The notes below the pieces were generated by a model. The model did not search any database. It had not been told where the DNA came from and saw only the letters and a list, made by a program, of their open reading frames with translations. A stretch of DNA of 64,000 nucleotides from GCA-2728135 sp002728135 (lineage in GTDB: Bacteria; Pseudomonadota; Alphaproteobacteria; UBA828): contig CAXEND010000009.1 of assembly GCA_963997635.1 (NCBI GenBank), positions 1-64,000 of the forward strand, in the 5' to 3' direction. The translations under genes were made by a program, and so were the position numbers. Below, piece after piece: positions 1 through 8,619 of this stretch (within the stretch, counting starts at the first letter, position 1; each line of letters opens with the position of its first letter).

Positions 1-2
1 AT

Positions 3-92
3 ATCTGGGTTTCAGCTGCATTGTTATTTTTGGGATTAGGGCTTGTTTTATCAGGTAATAAGAAGGAAACAAGGATAAATACAAAATCTTAA
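3..92 (+). CDS. C-terminal end of a membrane protein, probably a DMT/EamA transporter (partial)
   Basis: An open frame runs in from the left edge and stops at TAA 90-92. The visible 29 residues are one hydrophobic segment (roughly IWVSAALLFLGLGLVLSG) followed by a short lysine/arginine-rich tail. That is how EamA/DMT transporters end, and the complete DMT protein at 2511-3473 ends in a similar way. The body of the gene lies outside the window, so the family call is inference from one membrane helix. Confidence 0.45.
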   Translation: MWVSAALLFLGLGLVLSGNKKETRINTKS

Positions 93-113
93 AATATTTA
101 ATGGGATATTCTT

Positions 114-440
114 ATGATAGTCGAGCAAAGAACTTATACACTTCATCCAGGACAACATAACAATTACTTAGAACTTTATGAGGCTGAAGGCTTACCTATA
201 CAGTTACCTATACTTGGTCATTTAGTTGGCTATTATTTTACAGATATTGGGCCATTAAATCAGATTATTCATATGTGGGGATACCGGTCACTAGATGAAA
301 GAGCCCTGAGACGAAAAAATCTCTTTGAAGATAAAAATTGGCTTGCATATATAGAAAAAGTGCGCCCGATGATAGTAAGCCAAGAAAGCAAAATTTTACT
401 ACCTACCCCTTTTTTTAAACCTTCAGGATTAACACCTTAA
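114..440 (+). CDS. NIPSNAP family protein
   Basis: The 108-residue product starts MIVEQRTYTL and has the ferredoxin-like dimeric alpha/beta barrel pattern of NIPSNAP proteins. These include an N-terminal 'R.Y.L..G' strand, a central 'G.Y.T..GPLNQI.H.W.Y.S' segment and a C-terminal 'MI..QESKIL.PTPF' strand. The family is often found beside catabolic genes, but its biochemical role is poorly defined. The gene begins 21 bases after the partial transporter and precedes a flavin monooxygenase on the same strand, so the three may be co-transcribed. The family call is firm and the function is unknown. Confidence 0.8.
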   Translation: MIVEQRTYTLHPGQHNNYLELYEAEGLPIQLPILGHLVGYYFTDIGPLNQIIHMWGYRSLDERALRRKNLFEDKNWLAYIEKVRPMIVSQESKILLPTPFFKPSGLTP

Positions 441-504
441 AATATTTTGAAAGATAAAAATAAACTTTAATATTAAGGTTGTTGTTGAGAAAGTATGTGT
501 TGCA

Positions 505-1698
505 ATGTCAATTACAAAAAATCAAATATCCGAATGTGAAGATGACAAGTTAAAAATTGCAGAAAGCTTAATCCCCACTCTTAGAGAAAGGGCTGCAAAA
601 GGAGATTTAATGAAAAGACTGCCAGATGAAACTTATGAGGACCTTCGTTTGTCTGGCTTAGCTCGAACTCTTCAACCAAAATCTTTTGGGGGGGATGAAC
701 TTGGTTTTGTTGAATTGATTGATCGCCTTACAGCAATAGGAAGGGGTGATGCCTCGACTGGATGGGTTCTAGGTCAATATTGCATACATGCATATATGAC
801 AGCATTTCTAACAGAAGAAGGACAAAACGAAGTCTGGGGTGAAGACCCAGAATGTTTTATAGTTGGCGTTCTGGCTTTTCCAGCTGGCAATGCGAAGAAA
901 ACAAATGGTGGTTATATTTTAAATGGTCGCTGGCCATTTGCTAGTGGGATTGATGGAGCAAAATGGTGTATTTTTGGAGCTAACCTTGAAGATAGTAATG
1001 GTCAATTGGTGCCATGGTTATTTCATGTCCCAATCAATCAAGTACAACAAATAAATAATTGGGAAACTTCTGGTCTGAGGGGAACAGGCAGCAAGGACGT
1101 GTCTTTAGAAAATATTTTTGTTCCTGAAAGTAGATCTTTACCCGTTGAGCTAACGAAAGAAGGTAATGCCCCTGGTCTTCATCTTAACAATGCACCGATC
1201 TATAAAACCCCAATGTTTGGTTGTTTTGGTTTCGTACAAGGTAGTGCAACTCTTGGTGGAGCTCAAGCTACAATACAAATCTTTGTTGAAAAGATGAAAA
1301 AAAGAACAACTACAAGTAGCGGTGCACGCCTTTCAGAATTCATGACACTGCAAAGTAAAATATCAGAAGCACAAGCAGCTATTGATGCAGCAGAAACAAT
1401 TCTCAAAACTGATGCAATTAGAATTATGCAAATTGCTAAAAATAATGAAATATCAGATATTGAGACAAGGCTAAAATTGAGACGAAATGCAGCCTATGCT
1501 GCTAAACTTGCAGTAAATGGTGTAGATTTAATTATCAGTGCGGCTGGCGGTAGTGCGTTGTACGATAAGAATCCTTTATCTAGGTCTTTTAGAGACGCAC
1601 ACGCTTGCTTAGCACATATAACTATGAACTGGGAGGCTAATGGAATTCCCGCTGGAAGACATGCCTTAGGCCTGGATCCAAATTCAGACCTTATTTAG
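505..1698 (+). CDS. Acyl-CoA dehydrogenase-fold flavin monooxygenase (HsaA/DszC-like)
   Basis: The 397-residue protein has the acyl-CoA dehydrogenase fold used by two-component flavin monooxygenases. There is an N-terminal helical domain (about 1-115), a middle beta domain with 'GGYILNGRWPFASGIDGAKW' and 'GLRGTGSKDVSLENIFVP' (about 135-205), and a C-terminal helical domain ending in 'GGSALYDKNPLSRSFRDAHA'. These are typical of oxygenase components that receive reduced flavin from a separate reductase and hydroxylate aromatic, steroid or sulfur substrates. No obvious reductase partner is adjacent, and the substrate cannot be deduced. It lies just downstream of the NIPSNAP gene and convergent to a class II aldolase. 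Confidence 0.75.
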   Translation: MSITKNQISECEDDKLKIAESLIPTLRERAAKGDLMKRLPDETYEDLRLSGLARTLQPKSFGGDELGFVELIDRLTAIGRGDASTGWVLGQYCIHAYMTAFLTEEGQNEVWGEDPECFIVGVLAFPAGNAKKTNGGYILNGRWPFASGIDGAKWCIFGANLEDSNGQLVPWLFHVPINQVQQINNWETSGLRGTGSKDVSLENIFVPESRSLPVELTKEGNAPGLHLNNAPIYKTPMFGCFGFVQGSATLGGAQATIQIFVEKMKKRTTTSSGARLSEFMTLQSKISEAQAAIDAAETILKTDAIRIMQIAKNNEISDIETRLKLRRNAAYAAKLAVNGVDLIISAAGGSALYDKNPLSRSFRDAHACLAHITMNWEANGIPAGRHALGLDPNSDLI

Positions 1699-1738
1699 AA
1701 ATTTGTTACAAAGCACCTAGTTTATTTATAAAATAATT

Positions 1739-2485
1739 TTACCCTTTATAACTATCATCTAATAAATCTACTCGTCTAACTAGTGCCGCAAAAACTTTTT
1801 CTGCATGTCGGTCTCCATCTTGGAGCCCCGCATAAGCATCTTTCGAGGCACTTATAGCATCAACACTTGCGAAACGTAATTTTGCATTACTGGCAGAATG
1901 TGCCGCAAGTTGAATTTCACAGGCCCTATTGAGCCGCCACATATACATAAACGCCTCTGGAATAGACTTGCCAACAGTTAAAAGACCATGATTCTTTAAA
2001 ATCATTAGTTTCTTTTTTCCAAGATCTTTTACTAGCCTTGGCTTTTCATCTTCAAATAATGTTACTCCTTCGAAATCATGGTATGCAATTTCACCATCAA
2101 TTACGGAGTCATAAATAGATAAAGCCTTTAATTCATGATCAAGACAAGAAATTGCCATTCCAGCTGTGGTATGTGTATGAATTATGCAATGGGCACCATC
2201 AACTGCCTCATGGATAGCACTATGAATTACATATCCTGCAGGATTGATACCCCATTTACTCTCTTCTACAAGATTCCCATTGATATCTACTTTTACAAGA
2301 TTAGAAGCTTTTACTTCATCATACCAAAGCCCATAAGGGTTTATTAAAAAATGTTTTTCTGGGCCTGGTAAACGCATAGTAATATGATTAAATATTAGTT
2401 CAGACCAGCCAATCATATCTATAATACGATAACAAGCAGCTAGGGTAATTCGAATGTTTCTTTCTGTTTCATTCAAAAAATCCAT
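1739..2485 (-). CDS. Class II aldolase/adducin family protein
   Basis: The 248-residue protein matches the class II aldolase/adducin fold. Zinc-binding histidines are visible at His103 and His105 (HTHT) and His166 (LKNHGLLTVG), and the substrate-side segment 'GWSELIFNHITMRLPG' is present near the N terminus. Family members cleave or decarboxylate sugar phosphates and related hydroxy acids, such as fuculose phosphate and dihydroxyphthalate-type compounds. The metal site is intact, so an active enzyme is likely, but the substrate is not predictable. A DMT transporter lies 25 bases upstream on the same strand, which suggests a small transport-plus-metabolism unit. Confidence 0.85.
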   Translation of the reverse strand: MDFLNETERNIRITLAACYRIIDMIGWSELIFNHITMRLPGPEKHFLINPYGLWYDEVKASNLVKVDINGNLVEESKWGINPAGYVIHSAIHEAVDGAHCIIHTHTTAGMAISCLDHELKALSIYDSVIDGEIAYHDFEGVTLFEDEKPRLVKDLGKKKLMILKNHGLLTVGKSIPEAFMYMWRLNRACEIQLAAHSASNAKLRFASVDAISASKDAYAGLQDGDRHAEKVFAALVRRVDLLDDSYKG

Positions 2486-2510
2486 ACATGAAGATCCTTC
2501 AAAAAATTAA

Positions 2511-3473
2511 TTAAGATTCTATTTTTTGTTTTTCTTTCAATGAACGTGATGTTCCAGCATTCATAAATGCCAAACTAAGAACCAACAACAAAACAGCTGT
2601 CCAAATCCAGATACTCAATGAATCGCCAAACAGTGCCCAAGACCAGAATAACCCAGCTGCAACGATTACATAGTTAATTTGGGCAAAGAACAACCCACCT
2701 GCCAACTTAATAATTTCAAAAAAACAGGTGTAAGTTATTGCAAGAGCTGCACCAGCCCATAAAACTCCAATTAATCCATCTATTCCTGCATCTGTTAAGA
2801 GAAAAATTCCATCATGCGACCATGAAACTATAAAAAGTAAAATAGCCGCAATTACCATCATACCAGCAGACATAGAAATAGATGCGGCATCCGGTGGTCT
2901 CAACATTGCACTAAATGTATTATTTGCGGCTGCTGATACAGGCATTAATAAAGAAAAAATTACCCATACCCATGAACCCTCTATAGGTAAACTTTCCCTT
3001 GGTAATACAATTAAAAGAACACTTCCAAACCCTAAGATTACGCCGCCTATACTTAATAAGCGCATCTTTTCGACACGAACGGACAAAGCTAATATATATG
3101 TAAAAGCAGGAATTAAGGCAGCACAAAGAGTAACTACTCCAGGGGGAAGTTTATCTGCAATTGCTGTGATAACTAATAAAGGTAAGATTAAGCCAACAAC
3201 AGCAACAAAGCTAAAAACATTTAAATTAGTTTTGTTTAAGCGAGGTAAGCCAGCCGTAAATGAAGAAATTATTAATAATAATATAGCTGCCAATAATACT
3301 TGCCAAAAAGCATATGAGAGAAAAGGAAAACCTGCATCAATCGCTCTCTTGTTAGCTGAGAAAAGACTTCCGTAAGAAATTCCACCAACAAGAAGTAATA
3401 AAGTTGGAACTATCATAGAGGCTGGAAAAATATTGCTAATTTTTATCATGTCAGTCCCAAATAGCAGTTTCAA
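2511..3473 (-). CDS. DMT superfamily (EamA) transporter
   Basis: The 320-residue protein consists almost entirely of hydrophobic helices, about ten, arranged as two EamA repeats (about 15-150 and 165-300), with a charged C-terminal tail. The usual glycine and proline positions are visible ('LCAALIPAFTYILAL' in the first repeat, 'YTCFFEIIKLAGGLFFAQINYV' in the second). EamA proteins export or import small metabolites. The start may be the first Met or Met9 (MIKISNIF). The gene is followed after 25 bases by the class II aldolase, which suggests a link to that enzyme's substrate or product. Confidence 0.85.
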   Translation of the reverse strand: MKLLFGTDMIKISNIFPASMIVPTLLLLVGGISYGSLFSANKRAIDAGFPFLSYAFWQVLLAAILLLIISSFTAGLPRLNKTNLNVFSFVAVVGLILPLLVITAIADKLPPGVVTLCAALIPAFTYILALSVRVEKMRLLSIGGVILGFGSVLLIVLPRESLPIEGSWVWVIFSLLMPVSAAANNTFSAMLRPPDAASISMSAGMMVIAAILLFIVSWSHDGIFLLTDAGIDGLIGVLWAGAALAITYTCFFEIIKLAGGLFFAQINYVIVAAGLFWSWALFGDSLSIWIWTAVLLLVLSLAFMNAGTSRSLKEKQKIES

Positions 3474-3678
3474 GCTTGATTATAATATTCAGTCAAATAA
3501 AAAACTTAACAATAACATTAAAATATTTTTATATGTTATGCTTATTCAGAATAATTGGGTAATTTTTTTTATTTAAAATGCCCCCCCTGAGAAACAAAAC
3601 ATAATTTTTGATTTATACCAAAAACATGAAATTTATAACACTGTACATTTCACATTAAATATTAATAGGATTATTATA

Positions 3679-4515
3679 ATGGAATATGGCGTATTTTATT
3701 TCCCAACACACTATGGAATTGAAATTGGTGAACTTGCGGAAGAACTAGAATCGAGAAATTTCTCACAATTACTTGCATGCGAGCATACACATATCCCCAT
3801 AAGTAGAAAAACTCCGTTTCCGCCTGGTGGCGAATTACCAGAACGTTATAAACATACACTAGATCCGTTTGTTGCCCTTTCATTTGCAGCCTCTAGAACA
3901 ACAAACTTAAAAATTGGAACAGGCATTTGTTTACTTCCACAACGGGATGTAATAACGACCGCAAAAGCTGCTGCAAGTCTAGATAGGCTGTCGAATGGTC
4001 GGTTTATTTTTGGTGTAGGTGCAGGATGGAATCAAGATGAAATGGAAAATCATGGTGTCGTGTATAAAACAAGATTTAAGGAAATGTCAGAAAAAATTGA
4101 GGCTATAAAAAGTCTTTGGGTAGAAGAAGAGTCTGAATATCATGGTACATTTGTTGATTTTGATCCGGTTTGGTCAAGTCCAAAACCTTTGTCCCAAAAA
4201 CATCCTCCAATAATTATTGGAGGAGAAACTGATTATACACTCAAACGAATTGCAAATTTAGCGGATGGTTGGTTGCCTCGTGGAGGTAAAGATTTTGATC
4301 CTTCAGCTGAAAGGATTAGGCTCGATGATGCTGCTAAGGCAGCTGGCAGAAATCCAGAAGAACTTACAATGACTGTTTTCTTCGCACCAACTGAATATGA
4401 TGAATTACAAAAATATAAAGATGCTAATGTAAGTGGAGTCTTATTTGATGTACCTGATCAACCTAGAGACAAGATCTTACCTCTTCTTGATAAATATGCT
4501 AAATTAATGGGCTAA
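3679..4515 (+). CDS. LLM class oxidoreductase, F420-dependent type
   Basis: The 278-residue protein has the luciferase-like monooxygenase TIM-barrel signature of the subgroup annotated as F420-dependent. It includes the N-terminal strand 'MEYGVFYFPTHYG', 'KIGTGICLLPQRDVITTAKAAASLD', 'SNGRFIFGVGAGWNQDEM' (about 108-126) and 'PPIIIGGETDYTLKRIANLADGWLP'. Its length is normal. AGGA lies upstream of the ATG. Proteins of this subgroup oxidise or reduce small organic substrates with F420 or FMN, and the actual cofactor cannot be read from sequence alone. It is transcribed just ahead of an amidase (27-base gap). Confidence 0.85.
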   Translation: MEYGVFYFPTHYGIEIGELAEELESRNFSQLLACEHTHIPISRKTPFPPGGELPERYKHTLDPFVALSFAASRTTNLKIGTGICLLPQRDVITTAKAAASLDRLSNGRFIFGVGAGWNQDEMENHGVVYKTRFKEMSEKIEAIKSLWVEEESEYHGTFVDFDPVWSSPKPLSQKHPPIIIGGETDYTLKRIANLADGWLPRGGKDFDPSAERIRLDDAAKAAGRNPEELTMTVFFAPTEYDELQKYKDANVSGVLFDVPDQPRDKILPLLDKYAKLMG

Positions 4516-4542
4516 TTTGCCTAAATAAAAAAGGAATTTGCT

Positions 4543-6108
4543 ATGGCTCGTGGCCCCGAAATGCCTACTATTGAGCATTTACAGAAAATCTCAAATGATT
4601 TTTCTTTAAATTTAAGCCTTGATGATCTAAATAATCATCGCGAAGCAATGCATGGAGCTATAGAAAATCTTAGACGCATAGATGACCTACCATCGCCAAC
4701 ACTTGATGTAAATTATCCGAGAACACCAGGTCATAGACCACAACCAGAAGAAAACCCTTACAATGCGTGGTATTGGCGTACAAATATAAAGGGCGCTCCC
4801 AAAGGTATACTAAATGGCTATGAAGTAGGAATTAAAGATATGGTCTCAGTTGCTGGAGTCCCTATGATGAATGGTGCACGAGCTATTGAAGGCTTTACAC
4901 CCACAATAGATGCCACCATTGTTACCAGAATACTTGATGCAGGTGCAGATATTGTTGGAAAAACTGCATGTGCAGATTTTTCCTTTTCAGGTGGGGGGCA
5001 TACTAGTGCCTACGGCCCAATAAAAAACCCAAGAAAGCCAACTCACTCACCAGGCGGTTCTTCTAAAGGTAGTGCGGTTGCATTAGCAGCTGGCGACGTT
5101 CCTCTTGCAATCGGAGGCGATCAAGGAGGTTCTATTCGTATTCCCTCAGCTTGGTGTGGTGTAGTTGGACACAAACCAACTTATGGTTTAGTACCATATA
5201 CCGGATGTATGACCATAGAGATGACCTTAGATCATATTGGTCCTATGGCAAATTCTGTAGAAGATGCAGCCAAATTACTGGAAGCAATTACTGGCTCTGA
5301 TGGATACGATCCAAGACAAAGGGGTATTAATTTTGAAAAAATCAATAAAAATTATTCTTCAGCGATAGGAAAAGGATGTGAAGGTGTCTGCATTGGTATT
5401 TTACAAGAAGGGTTTAACCAAACAGTTGATACATGGGGTAATATTGGACTTCCTCCTAGCGACCCAATAGTAGATAGTAAAGTTCTTAATGCTATAAACT
5501 GCCTTGAGAAAGCTGGTGCAGACATACAAAACATATCCGTTCCTCTCCATATCGATGGACTATCTATATGGTTCGGTGTTGCTGCTGAAGGTACAACTGA
5601 ATTCATGTTTAAGGGAAATGGAACAGGAACTAATTGGTCTGGATTTTATGATGTACCACTTCTTGATCATCTCGCAAAAAGCTATAAAACACGGGCACAT
5701 GACTTTCCATTAACAGTTAAAAACCTGATTCTGCTAGGTGAATATTTAAATCGGCAATATAACGGTCGTTACTATGCAAAAGCACAGAACCTCACACAAA
5801 CATTGCGTAATGCATATGACAAGGCATTTGAGAAAGTTGATGTGCTAGTAATGCCTACTATTCCTCATCTACCATGCACTATTCCACCCTACGATGCAGA
5901 TTTTGGAGAATATATGACGAAAGCGTTGAACATGATCAATAACACCCCACAATTCAACCTTACTGGGCATCCCGCAATAAGTATACCATGTGGCATGCAT
6001 GATGGTTTGCCGATTGGCTTACAAATAGTAGGGAAACAATTTGATGATTATAAAGTAATTCAAGTCGCTGATTCATTTGAAAAATTAGGAAACTGGAAAG
6101 AATTATAG
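4543..6108 (+). CDS. Amidase, nitrile-hydratase-linked type
   Basis: The 521-residue protein is an amidase-signature serine hydrolase converting carboxamides to acids and ammonia. The Ser-cisSer-Lys triad is visible as Lys98 (GIKDM), Ser173 (PGGSSKGS) and Ser197 (GGDQGGSIRIP), with the family spacing of 75 and 24 residues. Motifs such as 'GVPMMNGARAIEGFTP', 'AIGGDQGGSIRIPSAWCGVVGHKPTYGLVPYTG' (in parts) and the C-terminal 'GHPAISIPCGMHDGLPIGLQIVGKQFDD' closely resemble the enantioselective amidase paired with nitrile hydratase in actinobacteria. A lysine replaces the first glycine after the Ser-Ser pair. A nitrile hydratase operon lies about 6 kb downstream, which supports amide formed from nitrile as substrate (inference). 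Confidence 0.88.
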   Translation: MARGPEMPTIEHLQKISNDFSLNLSLDDLNNHREAMHGAIENLRRIDDLPSPTLDVNYPRTPGHRPQPEENPYNAWYWRTNIKGAPKGILNGYEVGIKDMVSVAGVPMMNGARAIEGFTPTIDATIVTRILDAGADIVGKTACADFSFSGGGHTSAYGPIKNPRKPTHSPGGSSKGSAVALAAGDVPLAIGGDQGGSIRIPSAWCGVVGHKPTYGLVPYTGCMTIEMTLDHIGPMANSVEDAAKLLEAITGSDGYDPRQRGINFEKINKNYSSAIGKGCEGVCIGILQEGFNQTVDTWGNIGLPPSDPIVDSKVLNAINCLEKAGADIQNISVPLHIDGLSIWFGVAAEGTTEFMFKGNGTGTNWSGFYDVPLLDHLAKSYKTRAHDFPLTVKNLILLGEYLNRQYNGRYYAKAQNLTQTLRNAYDKAFEKVDVLVMPTIPHLPCTIPPYDADFGEYMTKALNMINNTPQFNLTGHPAISIPCGMHDGLPIGLQIVGKQFDDYKVIQVADSFEKLGNWKEL

Positions 6109-6177
6109 TATCTAAATAATTGAAGCTACATATTTATTTAAATGTAAAATATATCACTTTAATGTAGGCTTAAAGAG

Positions 6178-7026
6178 ATGCATAATCTGGGTATAAAACA
6201 AAAATTTTCTATAATAAATGGTGTTGCACTTTTCCTAGCCATTTCATTTGCCCTATTTCCCATTTTCTGGATGCTATCATCTTCGTTTAAACCACATCCT
6301 GAATTTAACCTTCCTGAACCGGTCTGGATAACTAGCAACCCTACTTTCGATAATTTTATTGCCATATTCATGTCTAATGAAAATCAACTTGGCATGATGG
6401 ACACATCAAGTTGGAGATCTATTATAAGTTCTATCGTAGTAGCAACGGTAGCAACAGCTATATCTATTAGCATTGGGTTTTTAGCTGCAGTAGGTATCGC
6501 TAGATATCGTGTAGGAGGAAATATAATTCCCCTGCAAATTCTCATGTTCAGGATGGTTCCACCTATAGCAGTTGCTATTCCTTTTGGAATTATTGGTCAT
6601 ATCTTAGGTGGTGCATCAGCTCCTGTATTACTAATTGTTATTTATATTGTTTATACAATACCACTTTCAACGTGGATGCTTAAAAGCTTTATTGAACAGA
6701 TACCTCCAGAAATTGAAGATGCTGCTTTGATGGATGGTATGTCCCGTTGGAAAGCACATTTTAAAATTACTCTACCTCTTATAAAAGGTGGATTAGCTGC
6801 AACAACAATGTTTATTTTTATTGTCAATTGGAGCGAAGGTACAATTGCTATGTCACTTGCAACAGGGCAATGGGTAACTATTCCAGTTGATATTGCCCAA
6901 AGACATTATGCACCACATATACAAGTTGCTCTTGGCGTAATCGGAGCTACACCCCTAATTATAGGAGGATTGTTAATACATAAACATTTGAGTAGAGGTT
7001 TCACATTTGGAGCTATTAAAGGTTAA
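6178..7026 (+). CDS. ABC transporter permease, MalG/sugar type (orphan)
   Basis: The 282-residue protein has an N-terminal signal-anchor helix and about five further membrane helices. The EAA loop is conserved near residues 185-215 (IPPEIEDAALMDGMSRWKAHFKITLPL). This matches the second inner-membrane permease of carbohydrate, polyol or glycerol-type uptake systems. The partner permease, ATPase and substrate-binding protein are absent on either side; the upstream neighbour is the amidase and the downstream side is a 500-base gene-poor gap. It may work with components encoded elsewhere or be the remnant of a broken operon. Confidence 0.85.
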   Translation: MHNLGIKQKFSIINGVALFLAISFALFPIFWMLSSSFKPHPEFNLPEPVWITSNPTFDNFIAIFMSNENQLGMMDTSSWRSIISSIVVATVATAISISIGFLAAVGIARYRVGGNIIPLQILMFRMVPPIAVAIPFGIIGHILGGASAPVLLIVIYIVYTIPLSTWMLKSFIEQIPPEIEDAALMDGMSRWKAHFKITLPLIKGGLAATTMFIFIVNWSEGTIAMSLATGQWVTIPVDIAQRHYAPHIQVALGVIGATPLIIGGLLIHKHLSRGFTFGAIKG

Positions 7027-7530
7027 TTCATAATTAATTAAAGTTTCAGATAAATTTATACAAAAGATAAAGATTATTTTTGTTGAAACTGATAATCATT
7101 CTCATGTATAAATAATAAACCAATTACAATCATGGCAAAAACTATAATGTTTTTATGGCTTTCATTAAAACCTAAGACGGTTATATCAACACTAGAAAAG
7201 ATTCTTGTAAATCACCTGGACTCAAGATCAAATTTAAATGCTAAAGATAAATCTACTGAACCGTCAAGTATTTCAAACACTAAGTCATATAAAAATAATA
7301 AAACCTAGAATTTTATTGTAATATTACCTTCTCATTTAACAAACATTACCGACAAATTGTTCTGCCTTTATTTAGAAGGTCTCTGGTCGTTTTCTAATGT
7401 TCGGGATATACAAGTGTTAAAGGTAAGCATATATTTATAAGGCTGACATAGAAATAACATGAATTTTACCTCTATAAGATGATTTAGTTATAAATGTGTT
7501 AAAAATTATTTGAATATTTGGGAGAAGATA
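7027..7530. other. Gene-poor gap after the orphan ABC permease
   Basis: About 500 bases separate the permease from the alcohol dehydrogenase. No recognisable gene, RNA or clear terminator was seen. The only open frame of note is a 58-codon one at 7132-7308 without a ribosome-binding site. Elsewhere in the window gaps are usually under 260 bases, so this stretch may be where other transporter genes were lost, but no recognisable remnant remains. Confidence 0.5.
7132..7308 (+). CDS. Doubtful 58-residue open frame
   Basis: ATG at 7132 opens a 58-codon frame ending in TAG at 7306-7308. The first third is mildly hydrophobic (MAKTIMFLWLSLKP) and the rest is polar and rich in Ser, Asn and Lys. No Shine-Dalgarno sequence precedes it and no family is recognised. 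In DNA this AT-rich it could easily be chance. Confidence 0.12.
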   Translation: MAKTIMFLWLSLKPKTVISTLEKILVNHLDSRSNLNAKDKSTEPSSISNTKSYKNNKT

Positions 7531-8580
7531 ATGACAATGAAAGCCGCTACGCTACATGGGTTCGATGAGGAGCTTAAAAAAGAAAAATTTGTGGTTTACG
7601 AAGATGTGCCTGATCCTAAAATTATTAAACCAACCGATGTAATAGTTAAAATTGGTGGGGCAGGTGTATGCAGAACAGATCTTCATATTATAGAAGGCGT
7701 TTGGCGTGATTTTGTTGATCTAGATTTTCCTCATATAATGGGACATGAAAATGCTGGCTGGGTTGAAGAAGTAGGATCTGGTGTTGAAAGTGTTAAAGTA
7801 GGAGACCCGGTTATTTGCCATCCATTAGTCACCAGCGGACATTGTCTAGCTTGTCGTCGAGGAGAAGACATGCATGCTACAGAGAGTAGTTTCCCTGGAA
7901 TAAATGCACCAGGTGGTTATGCAGATTATCTTTTGACAGGAGAAAGATGCCTAATAAAACTACCCACAAGTCTTGCTCCTAAAGATGTGGCACCATACAC
8001 AGATGCTGGCTTGACTGCTTACAGAGCAGCAAAAAAAGCTGCATCACATCTTGTTCCAGGACAATTTGCTATAATAATCGGTGCTGGAGGTCTTGGGCAT
8101 ATTGGAATCCAAACTCTGGCTGCTTTGAGTGCTGCTGAAATTATAGTTGTAGATCAATCTGACTTGGCTTTGGGCCTAGCTAAGGAGAGTGGTGCCCATC
8201 ATATTATCAAAGCTGACGGAAACGAGGTAGCAAAAGCTCTAGAATTAACAAAAGAACTTGGAGCAGAGGCAGTCATCGACTTTGTTGGAGAGGGCAATGC
8301 TATTGAAAACGGTCTCGCAATGACAAAAAATGCCGGTTATTATTATATTGTTGGATATGGAGGGAGAGTACAAATACCTGCGATTGATATGATTGTTTCT
8401 GAGAAAACAATTGTTGGAAATTTAGTTGGAACTTATTCTGAATTAGTAGAACTAATGGCCCTAGCAGACAGAGGGCTGGTAAATCTTGCCACCAAAGAGT
8501 ACAAACTCTCTGATGCTAATAAAGCTCTGCATGACCTTCATGATGGTTCTGTAAAGGGACGTGCTGTTTTGATCCCATAA
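7531..8580 (+). CDS. Zinc-containing NAD(P)-dependent alcohol dehydrogenase
   Basis: This is a medium-chain dehydrogenase. ATG at 7531 is preferred because GGGAGAAG lies just upstream; an in-frame TTG at 7510 lacks such a site. Catalytic-zinc features are visible: 'GVCRTDLH', 'GHENAGWVEEVG' and the Asp of 'YTDAGLTAYRA'. The Rossmann motif 'GAGGLGHIGIQTL' marks the cofactor domain. The structural-zinc loop reads TSGHCLACRRGEDMHA, where only two of the usual four cysteines remain, so this zinc is probably absent or differently bound. It lies convergent to the RutA-like gene. The substrate is unknown. Confidence 0.88.
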   Translation: MTMKAATLHGFDEELKKEKFVVYEDVPDPKIIKPTDVIVKIGGAGVCRTDLHIIEGVWRDFVDLDFPHIMGHENAGWVEEVGSGVESVKVGDPVICHPLVTSGHCLACRRGEDMHATESSFPGINAPGGYADYLLTGERCLIKLPTSLAPKDVAPYTDAGLTAYRAAKKAASHLVPGQFAIIIGAGGLGHIGIQTLAALSAAEIIVVDQSDLALGLAKESGAHHIIKADGNEVAKALELTKELGAEAVIDFVGEGNAIENGLAMTKNAGYYYIVGYGGRVQIPAIDMIVSEKTIVGNLVGTYSELVELMALADRGLVNLATKEYKLSDANKALHDLHDGSVKGRAVLIP

Positions 8581-8619
8581 TATTGATGGTATTCTTGCCA
8601 AGAATTTCGGGTGTTAATT

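Noticed and set aside
7132..7308. 58-codon frame in the gap after the ABC permease as a real gene
   Set aside because: No Shine-Dalgarno, polar low-complexity content and no family; kept only as a low-confidence entry.
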